The notes below the pieces were generated by a model. It saw only the letters and a list, made by a program, of their open reading frames with translations. It made no database searches and had not been told where the DNA came from. This document shows positions 17,558-26,339 of a stretch of DNA of 64,000 nt, piece after piece. The DNA comes from Novosphingobium sp. FSW06-99. GTDB lineage: Bacteria; Pseudomonadota; Alphaproteobacteria; Sphingomonadales; Sphingomonadaceae. The translations under genes and the position numbers were made by a program. Position 1 is the stretch's first letter. Every line of letters starts with the position of its first letter. The DNA lies in assembly GCF_001519065.1 (NCBI RefSeq), contig NZ_KQ954264.1, positions 58,308-122,307 on the forward strand, given 5' to 3'.

Positions 17558-17878
17558 TCACCCCCCACCATGGCCCGCATTGCGGACGATGTTCCTGAAA
17601 GCGACGAATATTCCGAAGAACATCATCACCAACAGCCCCCACGGCCGCGTCCCGGCAAACTGGTCGATAACCCAGCCGAGAAACAGCCCCCCGGCCAAGC
17701 CACCCACCAGATCGGCCAGCACCCGGTTGCCCGCGCGATAGCTCGCGTCTGCACCCGTCTGCGGCGGCGTTCGGGATTGACCTTCCTCGCGCTCGCGGGC
17801 TGCTTTCAGCCGGGCGTCGAGCGATTGGACGTCTTTATCCCTACCAATGGATGTCAAGTCGGACCCGTCATCATCCAT
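17558..17878 (-). CDS. atpI: ATP synthase protein I (AtpI/AtpZ-like assembly factor)
   Basis: 106 aa: charged N-terminal half, then two membrane helices (VLADLVGGLAGGLFLGWVID and LLVMMFFGIFVAFRNIV). Position as first gene of the F0 operon and the two-helix plan identify the AtpI family, which assists c-ring assembly or Mg uptake for the complex. 78 bases separate it from atpB. Confidence 0.85.
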   Translation of the reverse strand: MDDDGSDLTSIGRDKDVQSLDARLKAAREREEGQSRTPPQTGADASYRAGNRVLADLVGGLAGGLFLGWVIDQFAGTRPWGLLVMMFFGIFVAFRNIVRNAGHGGG

Positions 17879-18195
17879 GCGCTGCGCCTTTTCGAACGGC
17901 TTTTAGGGCTCTGGACCCAGGCATGCCCCCCGTAGGACCGCGCACGACCGACACCGTGTCCGCCGAGAGCGCCTGCCCCTTAGGCTGGGGTAACAAGCGA
18001 GTCAACCCGACCCAAGTCGGTGTTCACGCATTTGCCCGGCATGTGCCACACCCCTTGCGCAAGCGGCGGAATCGCGTTGGCGATACCTATGCGCAACCTA
18101 TGCACAACGCCACCCCCCATCCGCCAAATCGGAAGCGTTCGCACCCCCTCGCCCGCTTGCGCGCGGGCCCGGCATCGGCAATGCAGGGCATCGCC
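17879..18195. other. Divergent non-coding region atpI / radC
   Basis: 317 bases. It contains the predicted promoter of the F0 operon (listed separately). The radC frame continues upstream into this stretch but without a good start signal, so I treat it as non-coding. No clear radC promoter was picked out. Confidence 0.4.
17977..18005 (-). promoter_or_regulatory. Predicted promoter of the atp F0 operon
   Basis: On the minus strand, TTGACT (18005-18000) and TAAGGG (17982-17977) are separated by 17 bases, close to a sigma-70 type promoter. It would start transcription near 17970, ~90 bases upstream of atpI. Confidence 0.5.
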
Positions 18196-18969
18196 ATGAC
18201 CGATGAACCCAGCCTGTTTGCAACACCTGTGACGCGCGGCGCGAAAACCGCAAAAAGCATTCGCGTGCGCGATGAAGGTAACCGCGTGCGCGAGGTGGGC
18301 CAGGACACGTCCGGCCACCGCAGCCGGCTGCGCCAGCGCATGCTCGATGGCAGCGATGACGCACTCGCCGATCACGAGGTGATCGAATACCTGCTGATGA
18401 CCGCAATCCCGCAAAAGGACGTCAAACCGCTGGCGCGCATCCTGCTGGCGCGGTTCGGATCGATCGCCGGGGTGTTCAACGCCGAACCCCACGCTCTGAT
18501 GCAAGTGTCGGGCATCAAGGAAACCGCCGCCGCCGCGCTCAAGATCGCCGGGATCGCCGCGCGCCGGCTGGCCCTGACGACGATGCGCGACGAATCCGTG
18601 CTGTCGAGCTGGCAGGCGCTGATCGACTATCTGCATATCGACATGGCACACCTGACGCACGAACGCGTGCGCGTGCTCTATCTCAATGTGCAGAACCGGC
18701 TGTTGCTGGATCAGGTGGTCAGCGACGGCACGCTGGACGAATCGGCGATCTACACGCGCGAGATCATTGCCAAGGCGATGGCGATCGGCGCCGCTGCGCT
18801 GATCCTGGTGCACAACCACCCTTCCGGATCGCCCCAGCCCAGCCGCGCCGACATCCAGGTGACGCAAAAGATCATCGAGGCCGGGCGTCATCTGGGCATC
18901 ACCGTCCACGACCATGTGATCATCGGCCGCGAAGGCCATGTTTCCTTGAAGGCAAAGGGCCTGATCTAG
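18196..18969 (+). CDS. radC: RadC family JAB-domain protein
   Basis: 257 aa from ATG 18196 (18181 is an in-frame alternative). N-terminal UPF0758-type helix-hairpin-helix part (GIKETAAAALK), then the JAMM/MPN metal motif His206-x-His208 ... Asp219 in LVHNHPSGxPxPSxAD. Despite the name, a role in DNA repair is not established; the JAMM motif suggests a metal-dependent hydrolase. Monocistronic by appearance, 68 bases before purB. Confidence 0.9.
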   Translation: MTDEPSLFATPVTRGAKTAKSIRVRDEGNRVREVGQDTSGHRSRLRQRMLDGSDDALADHEVIEYLLMTAIPQKDVKPLARILLARFGSIAGVFNAEPHALMQVSGIKETAAAALKIAGIAARRLALTTMRDESVLSSWQALIDYLHIDMAHLTHERVRVLYLNVQNRLLLDQVVSDGTLDESAIYTREIIAKAMAIGAAALILVHNHPSGSPQPSRADIQVTQKIIEAGRHLGITVHDHVIIGREGHVSLKAKGLI

Positions 18970-19037
18970 GTTGATCTTGCCTTTCCGCCCCGCAGACCCT
19001 AGCGGCGCGATGGAAATTCAGTCCTGGAAGGTTCGCC

Positions 19038-20363
19038 ATGGTCCCCCGTTATGCCCGCCCGCAGATGACCGCGATCTGGGATGCGCAAGCACGCTATTGC
19101 ATCTGGTTCGAGATCGAGGCCCATGCCACCGACAAGCTGGCCGAACTGGGCGTCGTGCCGCACAGCGCGGCCAAGGCGTTGTGGGACTGGTGGGCGACCA
19201 ATCCGGTGATCGACGTCGCCGCGATCGATGCGATCGAGGCCGTCACCAAGCATGACGTGATCGCCTTTCTCGACTGGGTGGCCGCGCAAGTCGGCCCCGA
19301 GGCGCGCTTCATGCATCAGGGCATGACCAGTTCCGACGTGCTCGACACCACGCTCAGCGTACAACTGGCGCGCGCGGCGGATCTGCTGATTGCCGATGTC
19401 GATGCGCTGCTTGCCGCGCTCAAGCGCCGGGCCTTCGAACACCGGCACACCCCGACGATCGGGCGCAGCCACGGCATCCATGCCGAACCGACCACGTTCG
19501 GCAAGAAGCTGGCCGAAGCCTATGCCGAATTCGCGCGCAACCGCGCGCGGCTGGTCGCGGCACGCGCCGAAATTGCCACATGCGCGATATCGGGCGCGGT
19601 CGGCACATTTGCCAATATCGACCCCAGTGTCGAAGAACACGTTGCCGAACGGCTGGGCCTGGCGGTCGAGCCGGTGTCGACCCAGGTGATCCCGCGCGAC
19701 CGCCATGCGATGTTCTTTGCCACATTGGGCGTGGTGGCCAGCTCGATCGAGCGGCTGGCGATCGAAGTGCGCCATCTGCAACGCACCGAAGTGCTGGAAG
19801 CCGAAGAATACTTTTCGCCCGGCCAGAAAGGCTCGTCGGCGATGCCGCACAAGCGCAACCCGGTGCTGACCGAAAACCTGACCGGGCTGGCCCGCGTGGT
19901 GCGCAGCGCGGTGACCCCGGCGCTGGAAAACGTCGCGCTGTGGCACGAACGCGACATTTCGCATTCGTCGGTCGAACGCTTCATCGGCCCCGACGCCACG
20001 ATCACGCTGGATTTCGCGCTGGGTCGCCTGACCTCTGTGGTCGACAAGCTGGTGGTCTATCCCGAACGCATGCAGAAGAACCTCGACCGCATGGGCGGGC
20101 TGGTCCATTCGCAGCGCGTGCTGCTGGCGCTGACCCAGGCCGGGCTGGCGCGCGACGATGCCTATCGGCTGGTCCAGCGCAACGCCATGAAAGTGTGGGA
20201 ATCCGACGGCGCGCTGTCGCTGCTCGATCTGCTCAAGGCAGACCCCGACGTGGCCGCCGCGCTGACACCCGCGCAGATCGAGGACAAGTTCAACCTCGAT
20301 TACCATTTCAAGGGTGTCGACACGACTTTTGCCCGGGTGTTCGGCGAACAGACCGGCGCATAA
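19038..20363 (+). CDS. purB: Adenylosuccinate lyase
   Basis: 441 aa fumarase/aspartase-superfamily enzyme that releases fumarate from SAICAR and from adenylosuccinate in purine synthesis. Landmarks: TSSD at 97-100, GRSHG at 142-146 and the signature SSAMPHKRNP at 266-275 with the mobile catalytic serine loop. Length fits the shorter bacterial PurB class. Confidence 0.96.
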   Translation: MVPRYARPQMTAIWDAQARYCIWFEIEAHATDKLAELGVVPHSAAKALWDWWATNPVIDVAAIDAIEAVTKHDVIAFLDWVAAQVGPEARFMHQGMTSSDVLDTTLSVQLARAADLLIADVDALLAALKRRAFEHRHTPTIGRSHGIHAEPTTFGKKLAEAYAEFARNRARLVAARAEIATCAISGAVGTFANIDPSVEEHVAERLGLAVEPVSTQVIPRDRHAMFFATLGVVASSIERLAIEVRHLQRTEVLEAEEYFSPGQKGSSAMPHKRNPVLTENLTGLARVVRSAVTPALENVALWHERDISHSSVERFIGPDATITLDFALGRLTSVVDKLVVYPERMQKNLDRMGGLVHSQRVLLALTQAGLARDDAYRLVQRNAMKVWESDGALSLLDLLKADPDVAAALTPAQIEDKFNLDYHFKGVDTTFARVFGEQTGA

Positions 20364-20435
20364 AAACCGCTCTTCACATGGGCGCATGATGGTTTACCTA
20401 GGGCACAACGGGCCATTCGCCCGACAGGGGATGCC

Positions 20436-20732
20436 ATGAACGCGCTGAAAACCGTCTACTGGATCGCGGTGGCGACGCTGTTGCTGGCGTTTATCTACGG
20501 CAATCCCGATCCGGTCGCGGTGCATATCTGGCCCGGCCTGATCTGGGAAACCAAGTCGTGGGCGTTGGTGGTCGGATCGCTGCTGATCGGCTTTGTGCCG
20601 ACATCGCTGATGCTGCGCGCCACCCGCTGGCGCCTGACACGGCGGATTGCCACGCTGGAGGCAACGCTGGCCGCACAGGCGCACGCCTTGACCCATGCCG
20701 CCGAACAGGCCAGCAGGGCCAGTGACACTTGA
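20436..20732 (+). CDS. LapA-domain (DUF1049) inner-membrane protein
   Basis: 98 aa. Two membrane helices (residues ~5-20 and ~42-60) around a short NPDPVAVHIWPGLIWE loop, then a basic, coiled-coil cytoplasmic tail. This plan matches LapA/YciS, which in E. coli works with LapB in lipopolysaccharide regulation. No lapB is nearby. It heads the pyrF-GNAT-trpF run. Confidence 0.85.
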   Translation: MNALKTVYWIAVATLLLAFIYGNPDPVAVHIWPGLIWETKSWALVVGSLLIGFVPTSLMLRATRWRLTRRIATLEATLAAQAHALTHAAEQASRASDT

Positions 20733-20754
20733 TGACAAAGGGCACCCCATAATC

Positions 20755-21432
20755 GTGAGCAACCCGATCTATCTTGCGCTTGATCTGCCCCGGCTCGACA
20801 GCGCGGTGGCCCTGGCCCAGAAAGTGCGCCAGCATGTCGGCGGGCTGAAACTGGGCCTGGAATTCTTTTGTGCACACGGACACCACGGCGTGCACGAAAT
20901 TGCTAAAGTGGGATTGCCGATCTTTCTCGATCTGAAACTGCACGACATTCCCAACACCGTCGCCGCCGCGATGCAATCGATCCACGTGCTGCAACCGGCC
21001 ATCGTCACGGTGCACGCCAGCGGCGGACGCGCGATGATGGAAGACGCCAAGGCCGCCGCCGGGGAAAGCACCCGCGTCGTGGGCGTGACCGTACTGACCA
21101 GCCTCGACGACAACGACCTGGCCCGCACCGGAGTCGGTGGCAGCGCGCATGATCAGGCGTTGAGGCTGGCCGATCTGGCGCAAGAGGCCGGGCTCGACGG
21201 TATCGTCTGTTCGGGGCATGAAGTGGGCGCGGTGCACAAGCGCTGGAAAAACGGATACCTGATCGTGCCCGGCCTGCGCCCCGCCGATCATGGCAGCAAG
21301 GAAGACCAGAAGCGCACCGTCACCCCGCGTGCGGCGCGCGATGCCGGGGCCAGCGTGCTGGTGATCGGCCGCCCGATCACCCGTGCCGAAGATCCCGCCG
21401 CCGCCGCGCGCGCGATCGAAGGCACACTGTAA
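20755..21432 (+). CDS. pyrF: Orotidine-5'-phosphate decarboxylase
   Basis: 225 aa from the GTG at 20755, giving the canonical start MSNPIYLALD. Decarboxylates OMP to UMP, the last pyrimidine step. The catalytic DxKxxD set is Asp59-Lys61-Asp64 in FLDLKLHDIPNT; PGLRPADHGSKEDQKR is the phosphate-binding segment. An AAAGGG site lies ~13 bases before the GTG. The frame extends upstream but overlaps lapA. Confidence 0.94.
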   Translation: MSNPIYLALDLPRLDSAVALAQKVRQHVGGLKLGLEFFCAHGHHGVHEIAKVGLPIFLDLKLHDIPNTVAAAMQSIHVLQPAIVTVHASGGRAMMEDAKAAAGESTRVVGVTVLTSLDDNDLARTGVGGSAHDQALRLADLAQEAGLDGIVCSGHEVGAVHKRWKNGYLIVPGLRPADHGSKEDQKRTVTPRAARDAGASVLVIGRPITRAEDPAAAARAIEGTL

Positions 21433-21442
21433 CGCCCACGCG

Positions 21443-21967
21443 ATGACCGACACGCAATTCCGCACGGCCACGCTTGCCGATGTGCTGGCGCTGCGCGCGC
21501 TGGTCGAACGCGCCTATCGCGGCGACAGCGCGCGGTTCGGCTGGACCCACGAGGCCGATTTGCTCGATGACGAGCGGACGTCGAACGCCGATTTGGCCCG
21601 CGCAGTGGCCGATCCCGGTGCGCGGGTGATCCTGGCCGAACGCGACGGCGCGCTGATCGGCACGGTCACCGTCAGCGATCAGGGGATGGACCGCGACGGA
21701 CCTGCGCGCGCCTATCTGGGCATGCTGTGCGTCGATCCGGCGTTACAGGCGGGCGGACTTGGCCGCGCGCTGATTGCCCAGGCCGAAGCCGTTGCGCGCG
21801 ACACCTTTGGCGCGCGGATCATGGAAATGACCGTGATCGACCGGCGCGCCGAACTGATCGCGTGGTACCAGCGTTGTGGCTATGCGCTCAGCGGTGAAAC
21901 CCGCGCCTTTCCGGTGCCGGGCGATCATCCGTTTGCCATGGTCGTGCTGGAACGGGTATTGACCTGA
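21443..21967 (+). CDS. GNAT-family N-acetyltransferase
   Basis: 174 aa. MLCVDPALQAGGLGRALIAQAE is a standard motif A acetyl-CoA loop, and RRAELIAWYQRCGYALSGETRAFP is typical of GNATs that modify small amines. It lies 10 bases after pyrF and 2 bases before trpF, so it is part of that transcription unit; this insertion between pyrF and trpF is common in sphingomonads. Substrate unknown. Confidence 0.88.
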   Translation: MTDTQFRTATLADVLALRALVERAYRGDSARFGWTHEADLLDDERTSNADLARAVADPGARVILAERDGALIGTVTVSDQGMDRDGPARAYLGMLCVDPALQAGGLGRALIAQAEAVARDTFGARIMEMTVIDRRAELIAWYQRCGYALSGETRAFPVPGDHPFAMVVLERVLT

Positions 21968-21969
21968 TC

Positions 21970-22611
21970 ATGGCCGCCCCGCTGATCAAGATCTGTGGCA
22001 TTTCCACCCCCGACGCGCTCGATGCGGCGCTGGCGGCGCGCGCCGATTTCATCGGGCTGGTGTTCTTTGCCAAGAGCCCGCGCCATGTCGAGGCGGCACG
22101 CGCCGCCGCGCTGGCCGCGCGCGCAGCGGGCCGCGCGCAGGTGGTCGGGCTGTTCGTCGATGCCGAGCCCGATTTTCTGGACAGCGTGCTGGCGACGGTA
22201 CGGCTTGACCATCTTCAGTTCCATGGCCGCGAAACCCCCGCACAGATCGCTGCGGCCAGCGCGCGCCATGGTCTGCCGGTGTGGAAGGCGCTGGGCGTGC
22301 GCACCCGCGCCGATCTGGCCGCCGCCGACCAGTTCGCCGGGGCCGCCGCGCGCGTGCTGTTCGATGCCAAACCACCCGAAGGCGCCGATCTACCTGGTGG
22401 CAACGGGTTGCGCATCGACTGGACCATGCTGCGCGGCCTGCGCCCCGCGCTGCCATGGATGCTGGCCGGCGGGCTGGACCCGGACAATGTCGCCGAAGCG
22501 ATCGCCATCACCGGAGCCCCGGCCGTCGATGTCTCGTCGGGCGTGGAAAGCGCGCCGGGCGTAAAAGACCCCGCGCGCATCACGGCCTTCTGCGACGCCG
22601 TCCGCGCCTGA
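21970..22611 (+). CDS. trpF: Phosphoribosylanthranilate isomerase
   Basis: 213-aa TIM barrel that converts phosphoribosylanthranilate to CdRP in tryptophan synthesis. The catalytic Cys9 is in LIKICGI near the N-terminus, and the C-terminal phosphate-binding VDVSSGVESAPGVKD segment is diagnostic. It should be followed by trpB, but an inverted outer-membrane gene sits between them. Confidence 0.95.
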   Translation: MAAPLIKICGISTPDALDAALAARADFIGLVFFAKSPRHVEAARAAALAARAAGRAQVVGLFVDAEPDFLDSVLATVRLDHLQFHGRETPAQIAAASARHGLPVWKALGVRTRADLAAADQFAGAAARVLFDAKPPEGADLPGGNGLRIDWTMLRGLRPALPWMLAGGLDPDNVAEAIAITGAPAVDVSSGVESAPGVKDPARITAFCDAVRA

Positions 22612-22629
22612 CCACCAAAAGGCAGGGAT

Positions 22630-22708
22630 GGGGTGTGCCGCGTCGCATCGACGCGAATCGCCCGCACGTGGCACACCCCCACCCAACCCTCCCCCTTCAG
22701 GTGGAGGG
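22630..22708. terminator. Two hairpins between trpF and the outer-membrane gene
   Basis: GGGGTGTGCC (22630-22639) and GGCACACCCC (22670-22679) are perfect complements around a 30-base loop. CCCTCC (22687-22692) pairs with GGAGGG (22703-22708). Both lie between convergent stop codons and probably act as a bidirectional terminator, though neither has a long T-run. Confidence 0.5.
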
Positions 22709-22716
22709 CCTTTCCG

Positions 22717-23199
22717 TTAGAAATGTGCGCCAAAGCCCACCGTCAGCGCGTCGCGCGACGGGGTGATGCCATTGGCCGACGACGTGTAGTGGCGATATTC
22801 CAGCTTGCCATAGAGCCCGGAACCCAGGTTGTGCTGATACCCGGCGCCGAAATCCCAATCGGGATTACCGCCGTGATAGGCCTGGCTGGCCCAGCCGGCC
22901 ACGGCATAGAGCTTGCCCGACTGGCCCAGATCCGCGCCAACCCGGCCGCCGACACCGACCGAAGTCAGTGTGTCACTGGCCAGTTCCTTGTCGAGCGACA
23001 CTTCGGGCCCGGCAAACACGCCCGGTGCCAGACTGAAATCATGCCCTGCCGCGATACCGATCGATTGCTGATAATCGCCGCCATAGAAAACGCCCGAAGT
23101 GTGGACTTCGACGCGGGTCTCATCGGCGCGTGCGGGGGCAGTGATGGTAAGGGCCAGGCCGAGCCCGGCCAGAACGGGGGCCAATCTGAGGTTGCGCAT
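22717..23199 (-). CDS. Small outer-membrane beta-barrel protein
   Basis: 160 aa from ATG 23199, which has AAGGA eight bases upstream. Signal peptide residues 1-25 ending APARA. The mature part is a run of alternating amphipathic strands (VFYGGDYQQSIGIAAGH, KLYAVAGWASQAYH, GLYGKLEYRHYTS) closing with the phenylalanine of GFGAHF, the usual C-terminal barrel signal. Family resembles small OmpW/OmpA-like barrels; function unknown. It interrupts the trp gene order in inverted orientation. Its leader contains two perfect hairpins. Confidence 0.75.
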   Translation of the reverse strand: MRNLRLAPVLAGLGLALTITAPARADETRVEVHTSGVFYGGDYQQSIGIAAGHDFSLAPGVFAGPEVSLDKELASDTLTSVGVGGRVGADLGQSGKLYAVAGWASQAYHGGNPDWDFGAGYQHNLGSGLYGKLEYRHYTSSANGITPSRDALTVGFGAHF

Positions 23200-23220
23200 G
23201 GTTGGTTCCTTGTGTCCGAT

Positions 23221-23267
23221 GGTTGCACCAGCCCCATGCAACCCCGCGATCCCCGCGATGCGGGGAT
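23221..23267 (-). repeat. Structured leader of the outer-membrane gene
   Basis: Two perfect stem-loops lie 22-68 bases upstream of the start codon: GGTTGCA/TGCAACC (23221-23227 with 23237-23243) and ATCCCCGC/GCGGGGAT (23249-23256 with 23260-23267, 3-base loop). They fit a structured 5' UTR such as sRNA-regulated outer-membrane mRNAs have. The remaining bases up to trpB (23268-23466) show one more GC-rich hairpin near 23334-23361 and no clear gene. Confidence 0.5.
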
Positions 23268-23466
23268 GGGCTAGCCACCCGACCGATGGCCTGCCTTGCA
23301 CCCGGAGCGAATCAACCATCCCGGGGGTGCAAAAGGCGGCCCCGCCGAAACGGGACCGCCTCCACGACGTTGCAAGTCCGACCTAGGGCATCAACCCTTT
23401 CAGGCACCTGAACGATCGCCCCCCGCTCCATCTGGACAATTCGGCCCGGCGCTCTAAAGGCACGGT

Positions 23467-24681
23467 ATGACCGCGCAAACCCCCAACAGTTTCCGCAACC
23501 AGCCCGACGAACGGGGCCATTTCGGCCAGTTCGGCGGTCGCTATGTCGCCGAAACGCTGATGCCGCTGATCCTCGATCTGGAAACCGAATACCGCAAGGC
23601 CAAGGCCGATCCGGAATTTCAGGCGCAATTCGACGATCTGCTCGAACACTATGTCGGGCGTCCCAGCCCGCTCTATTTCGCGCCGCGCCTGACCGAAGAA
23701 CTGGGCGGTGCGCAAGTCTGGTTCAAACGCGACGAGCTGAACCACACCGGCGCGCACAAGATCAACAATTGCATCGGGCAGATCCTGCTGGCCATGCGCA
23801 TGGGCAAGACGCGGATCATCGCCGAAACCGGCGCGGGCCAGCACGGCGTCGCCACCGCGACAGTCTGCGCGCGGTTTGGCCTGCCTTGCGTGATCTATAT
23901 GGGCGCCACCGACGTCGAACGGCAGCAGCCCAACGTGTTCCGCATGAAGCTGCTCGGCGCCGAAGTGATCCCGGTACAGGCGGGCGCCAAAACGCTGAAA
24001 GACGCGATGAATGAGGCGCTGCGCGACTGGGTGGCGAATGTGCACGACACGTTCTACATCATCGGCACGGCGGCCGGTCCGCACCCCTATCCCGAGCTGG
24101 TTCGCGATTTCCAGAGCGTGATCGGGCGCGAGGCCCGCGCGCAGATGCTGTCGCGCACCGGGCGCCTGCCCGATATCCTGGTCGCCGCGATTGGCGGCGG
24201 ATCGAACGCGATCGGCCTGTTCCATCCCTTCCTCGATGATCCCACGGTGCGGATGCTCGGGGTCGAGGCGGCGGGCTATGGCCTGGACAAGGACCACGCC
24301 GCCAGCCTGGCCGGGGGCCGCCCCGGCATCCTGCACGGCAACAAGACTTATCTGTTGCAGGATGACGACGGCCAGATCATCGAAGGCCATTCGATCAGCG
24401 CCGGGCTCGATTATCCCGGCATCGGCCCCGAACACGCCTGGCTCAAGGAAATGGGCCGGGTGGACTATACTTCGGTCACCGATGTCGAAGCACTCGACGC
24501 GTTTCAACTGCTGTGCCGGACCGAGGGCATCATCCCCGCACTCGAACCCGCCCACGCGATTGCTGCCGTCAAGAAAATCGCGCCGACTTTGCCAAAGGAT
24601 ACCATCATCCTGGCCAATCTGTGCGGGCGCGGCGACAAGGACATCTTCACCGTTGCCGGTCACCTGGGGGTGACACTGTGA
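23467..24681 (+). CDS. trpB: Tryptophan synthase beta chain
   Basis: 404 aa PLP enzyme joining indole and serine to give tryptophan. The Schiff-base Lys98 is in HTGAHKINN, the phosphate-binding GGGSNAIG is near residue 242, and ETGAGQHGVATA carries the catalytic Glu. Forms the alpha2beta2 complex with TrpA, whose gene overlaps by four bases (GTGA). Confidence 0.97.
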   Translation: MTAQTPNSFRNQPDERGHFGQFGGRYVAETLMPLILDLETEYRKAKADPEFQAQFDDLLEHYVGRPSPLYFAPRLTEELGGAQVWFKRDELNHTGAHKINNCIGQILLAMRMGKTRIIAETGAGQHGVATATVCARFGLPCVIYMGATDVERQQPNVFRMKLLGAEVIPVQAGAKTLKDAMNEALRDWVANVHDTFYIIGTAAGPHPYPELVRDFQSVIGREARAQMLSRTGRLPDILVAAIGGGSNAIGLFHPFLDDPTVRMLGVEAAGYGLDKDHAASLAGGRPGILHGNKTYLLQDDDGQIIEGHSISAGLDYPGIGPEHAWLKEMGRVDYTSVTDVEALDAFQLLCRTEGIIPALEPAHAIAAVKKIAPTLPKDTIILANLCGRGDKDIFTVAGHLGVTL

Positions 24682-25481
24682 GCGCGCGACTGTCGGCGGC
24701 CTTTGCAAAGGGCCATCCCGCGCTGGTGTGCTTTGTGACCGCAGGCGACCCCTCGCCTGCCGCGACCCCGGCGATCCTTGATGCCCTGGTCGCAGGCGGC
24801 GCCGATGTGATCGAGCTGGGCATGCCGTTCACCGATCCGATGGCCGATGGCCCGGCGATCCAGGCCGCCAATCTGCGCGCGCTGGGTGCGGGCACGACCA
24901 CGGCCGACATTCTGGCGATCGCGCGCGATTTCCGCGCACGCCATGCCGATGTGCCGCTGGTGCTGATGGGCTATGCCAATCCGATGATTACGCGCGGCGC
25001 CGACTGGTTTGCCGATGCGGCAGCGGCGGCCGGCGTCGATGGCGTGATCTGCGTGGATATTCCGCCAGAGGAAGATGGCGAACTTGGCCCCGCACTGCGC
25101 GACAGGGGCATCAGCCCGATCCGGCTGGCCACGCCCACCACCGATGCGGCACGGTTTCCTGCCGTGCTCGATGGCTCGTCAGGCTTTCTCTACTATGTTT
25201 CGGTGGCCGGGATCACCGGCAAGCAATCGGCGGCACTGGCCTCGATCGAGGACGCGGTGGCACGGTTCAAGCGGACCACCGACCTGCCGATCGTGGTCGG
25301 CTTCGGGGTGCGCACGCCCGAACAGGCCGGGCCGATCGCGCGCGTGGCCGATGGCGTGGTGGTCGGATCGGCGATTGTCGATCTGGTCGCGGCGCATGGC
25401 GCACAGGCCGCCGAACCGGTGCGCGCGCTGGTTGCCGCGCTGGCGCAGGCGGTGCATCAGGCAAGGAGCGTGGCGGCATGA
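24678..25481 (+). CDS. trpA: Tryptophan synthase alpha chain
   Basis: 267 aa from GTG 24678, overlapping the trpB stop by four bases. Releases indole from indole-3-glycerol phosphate. Catalytic acids are Glu46 (IELGMPFTDP) and Asp57 (MADGP); YYVSVAGITG and GFGVRTPEQ bind the phosphate. The ATGA overlap with accD indicates one operon. Confidence 0.96.
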   Translation: MSARLSAAFAKGHPALVCFVTAGDPSPAATPAILDALVAGGADVIELGMPFTDPMADGPAIQAANLRALGAGTTTADILAIARDFRARHADVPLVLMGYANPMITRGADWFADAAAAAGVDGVICVDIPPEEDGELGPALRDRGISPIRLATPTTDAARFPAVLDGSSGFLYYVSVAGITGKQSAALASIEDAVARFKRTTDLPIVVGFGVRTPEQAGPIARVADGVVVGSAIVDLVAAHGAQAAEPVRALVAALAQAVHQARSVAA

Positions 25482-26326
25482 GCTGGCTGACCAAAGTCCG
25501 CAATTCGCTGACCTTCATTCAAAAGCGCGACACCCCCGATACGTTGTGGATCAAGTGCCCGGGGTGCAGCGAAATGCTGTTCATCAAGGACTATCAGGAC
25601 AATCTGTCGGTCTGTCCGCGCTGTGACCACCATGGCCGCATCGGCACCGACGCGCGGCTGGCGCAATTGCTCGATCCGGGTTTTGCGTTGCTGCCCGCGC
25701 CTGTGGTGCGCGATGATCCGCTGAAATTTCGCGACACCAAGAAATATGCCGACCGGATCAAGGCGGCGCGCGCGGCCAACCCGCACAACGATGCCTTTAC
25801 CAATGCCCACGGCACGATCGAGGGCAAGCGCGCGGTGGTCGGCGTGCAGGATTTCGGGTTCATGGGCGGATCGATGGGCATGGCCGTGGGCAATGCCTTC
25901 ATCGCCGGGATCGAACTCGCCATCCGTGAAAAGTGCGCTTATGTGGCGGTGACCGCTGCGGGCGGAGCGCGCATGCAGGAAGGCATCCTGTCGCTGATGC
26001 AGATGCCGCGCACGACCGTGGCGATCAGCCGGCTGCACGCGGCGGGCCTGCCCTATATCGTGCTGTTGACCGATCCGACTACCGGCGGGGTGACCGCCAG
26101 CTATGCGATGCTCGGCGATATCCAGATTGCCGAGCCGGGCGCGCTGATCGGGTTTGCCGGGCAACGCGTGATCCAGGACACCATTCGCGAAAAGCTGCCG
26201 CCCGGGTTTCAGCGTGCCGAATATCTCTATGATCACGGCATGATCGACATGGTGGTGCATCGCCGCGACATGAAGGCGACGCTGGCCAACCTGATCGATT
26301 ACCTGACCGGCGCGCGCGCCGCATAA
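25478..26326 (+). CDS. accD: Acetyl-CoA carboxylase carboxyltransferase subunit beta
   Basis: 282 aa. Transfers the carboxyl group from biotin to acetyl-CoA, the first step of fatty-acid synthesis, with AccA. The N-terminal zinc ribbon uses Cys27, Cys30, Cys46 and Cys49 (CPGC, CPRC). The crotonase-like core contains GGSMGMAVGNAF and TAAGGARMQEG. Coupled to trpA by a four-base overlap, an order common in proteobacteria. Confidence 0.96.
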   Translation: MSWLTKVRNSLTFIQKRDTPDTLWIKCPGCSEMLFIKDYQDNLSVCPRCDHHGRIGTDARLAQLLDPGFALLPAPVVRDDPLKFRDTKKYADRIKAARAANPHNDAFTNAHGTIEGKRAVVGVQDFGFMGGSMGMAVGNAFIAGIELAIREKCAYVAVTAAGGARMQEGILSLMQMPRTTVAISRLHAAGLPYIVLLTDPTTGGVTASYAMLGDIQIAEPGALIGFAGQRVIQDTIREKLPPGFQRAEYLYDHGMIDMVVHRRDMKATLANLIDYLTGARAA

Positions 26327-26339
26327 GGCCGCACCGCCG

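Noticed and set aside
23200..23466. trp leader peptide and attenuator upstream of trpB
   Set aside because: No short frame with adjacent Trp codons followed by alternative hairpins was found.
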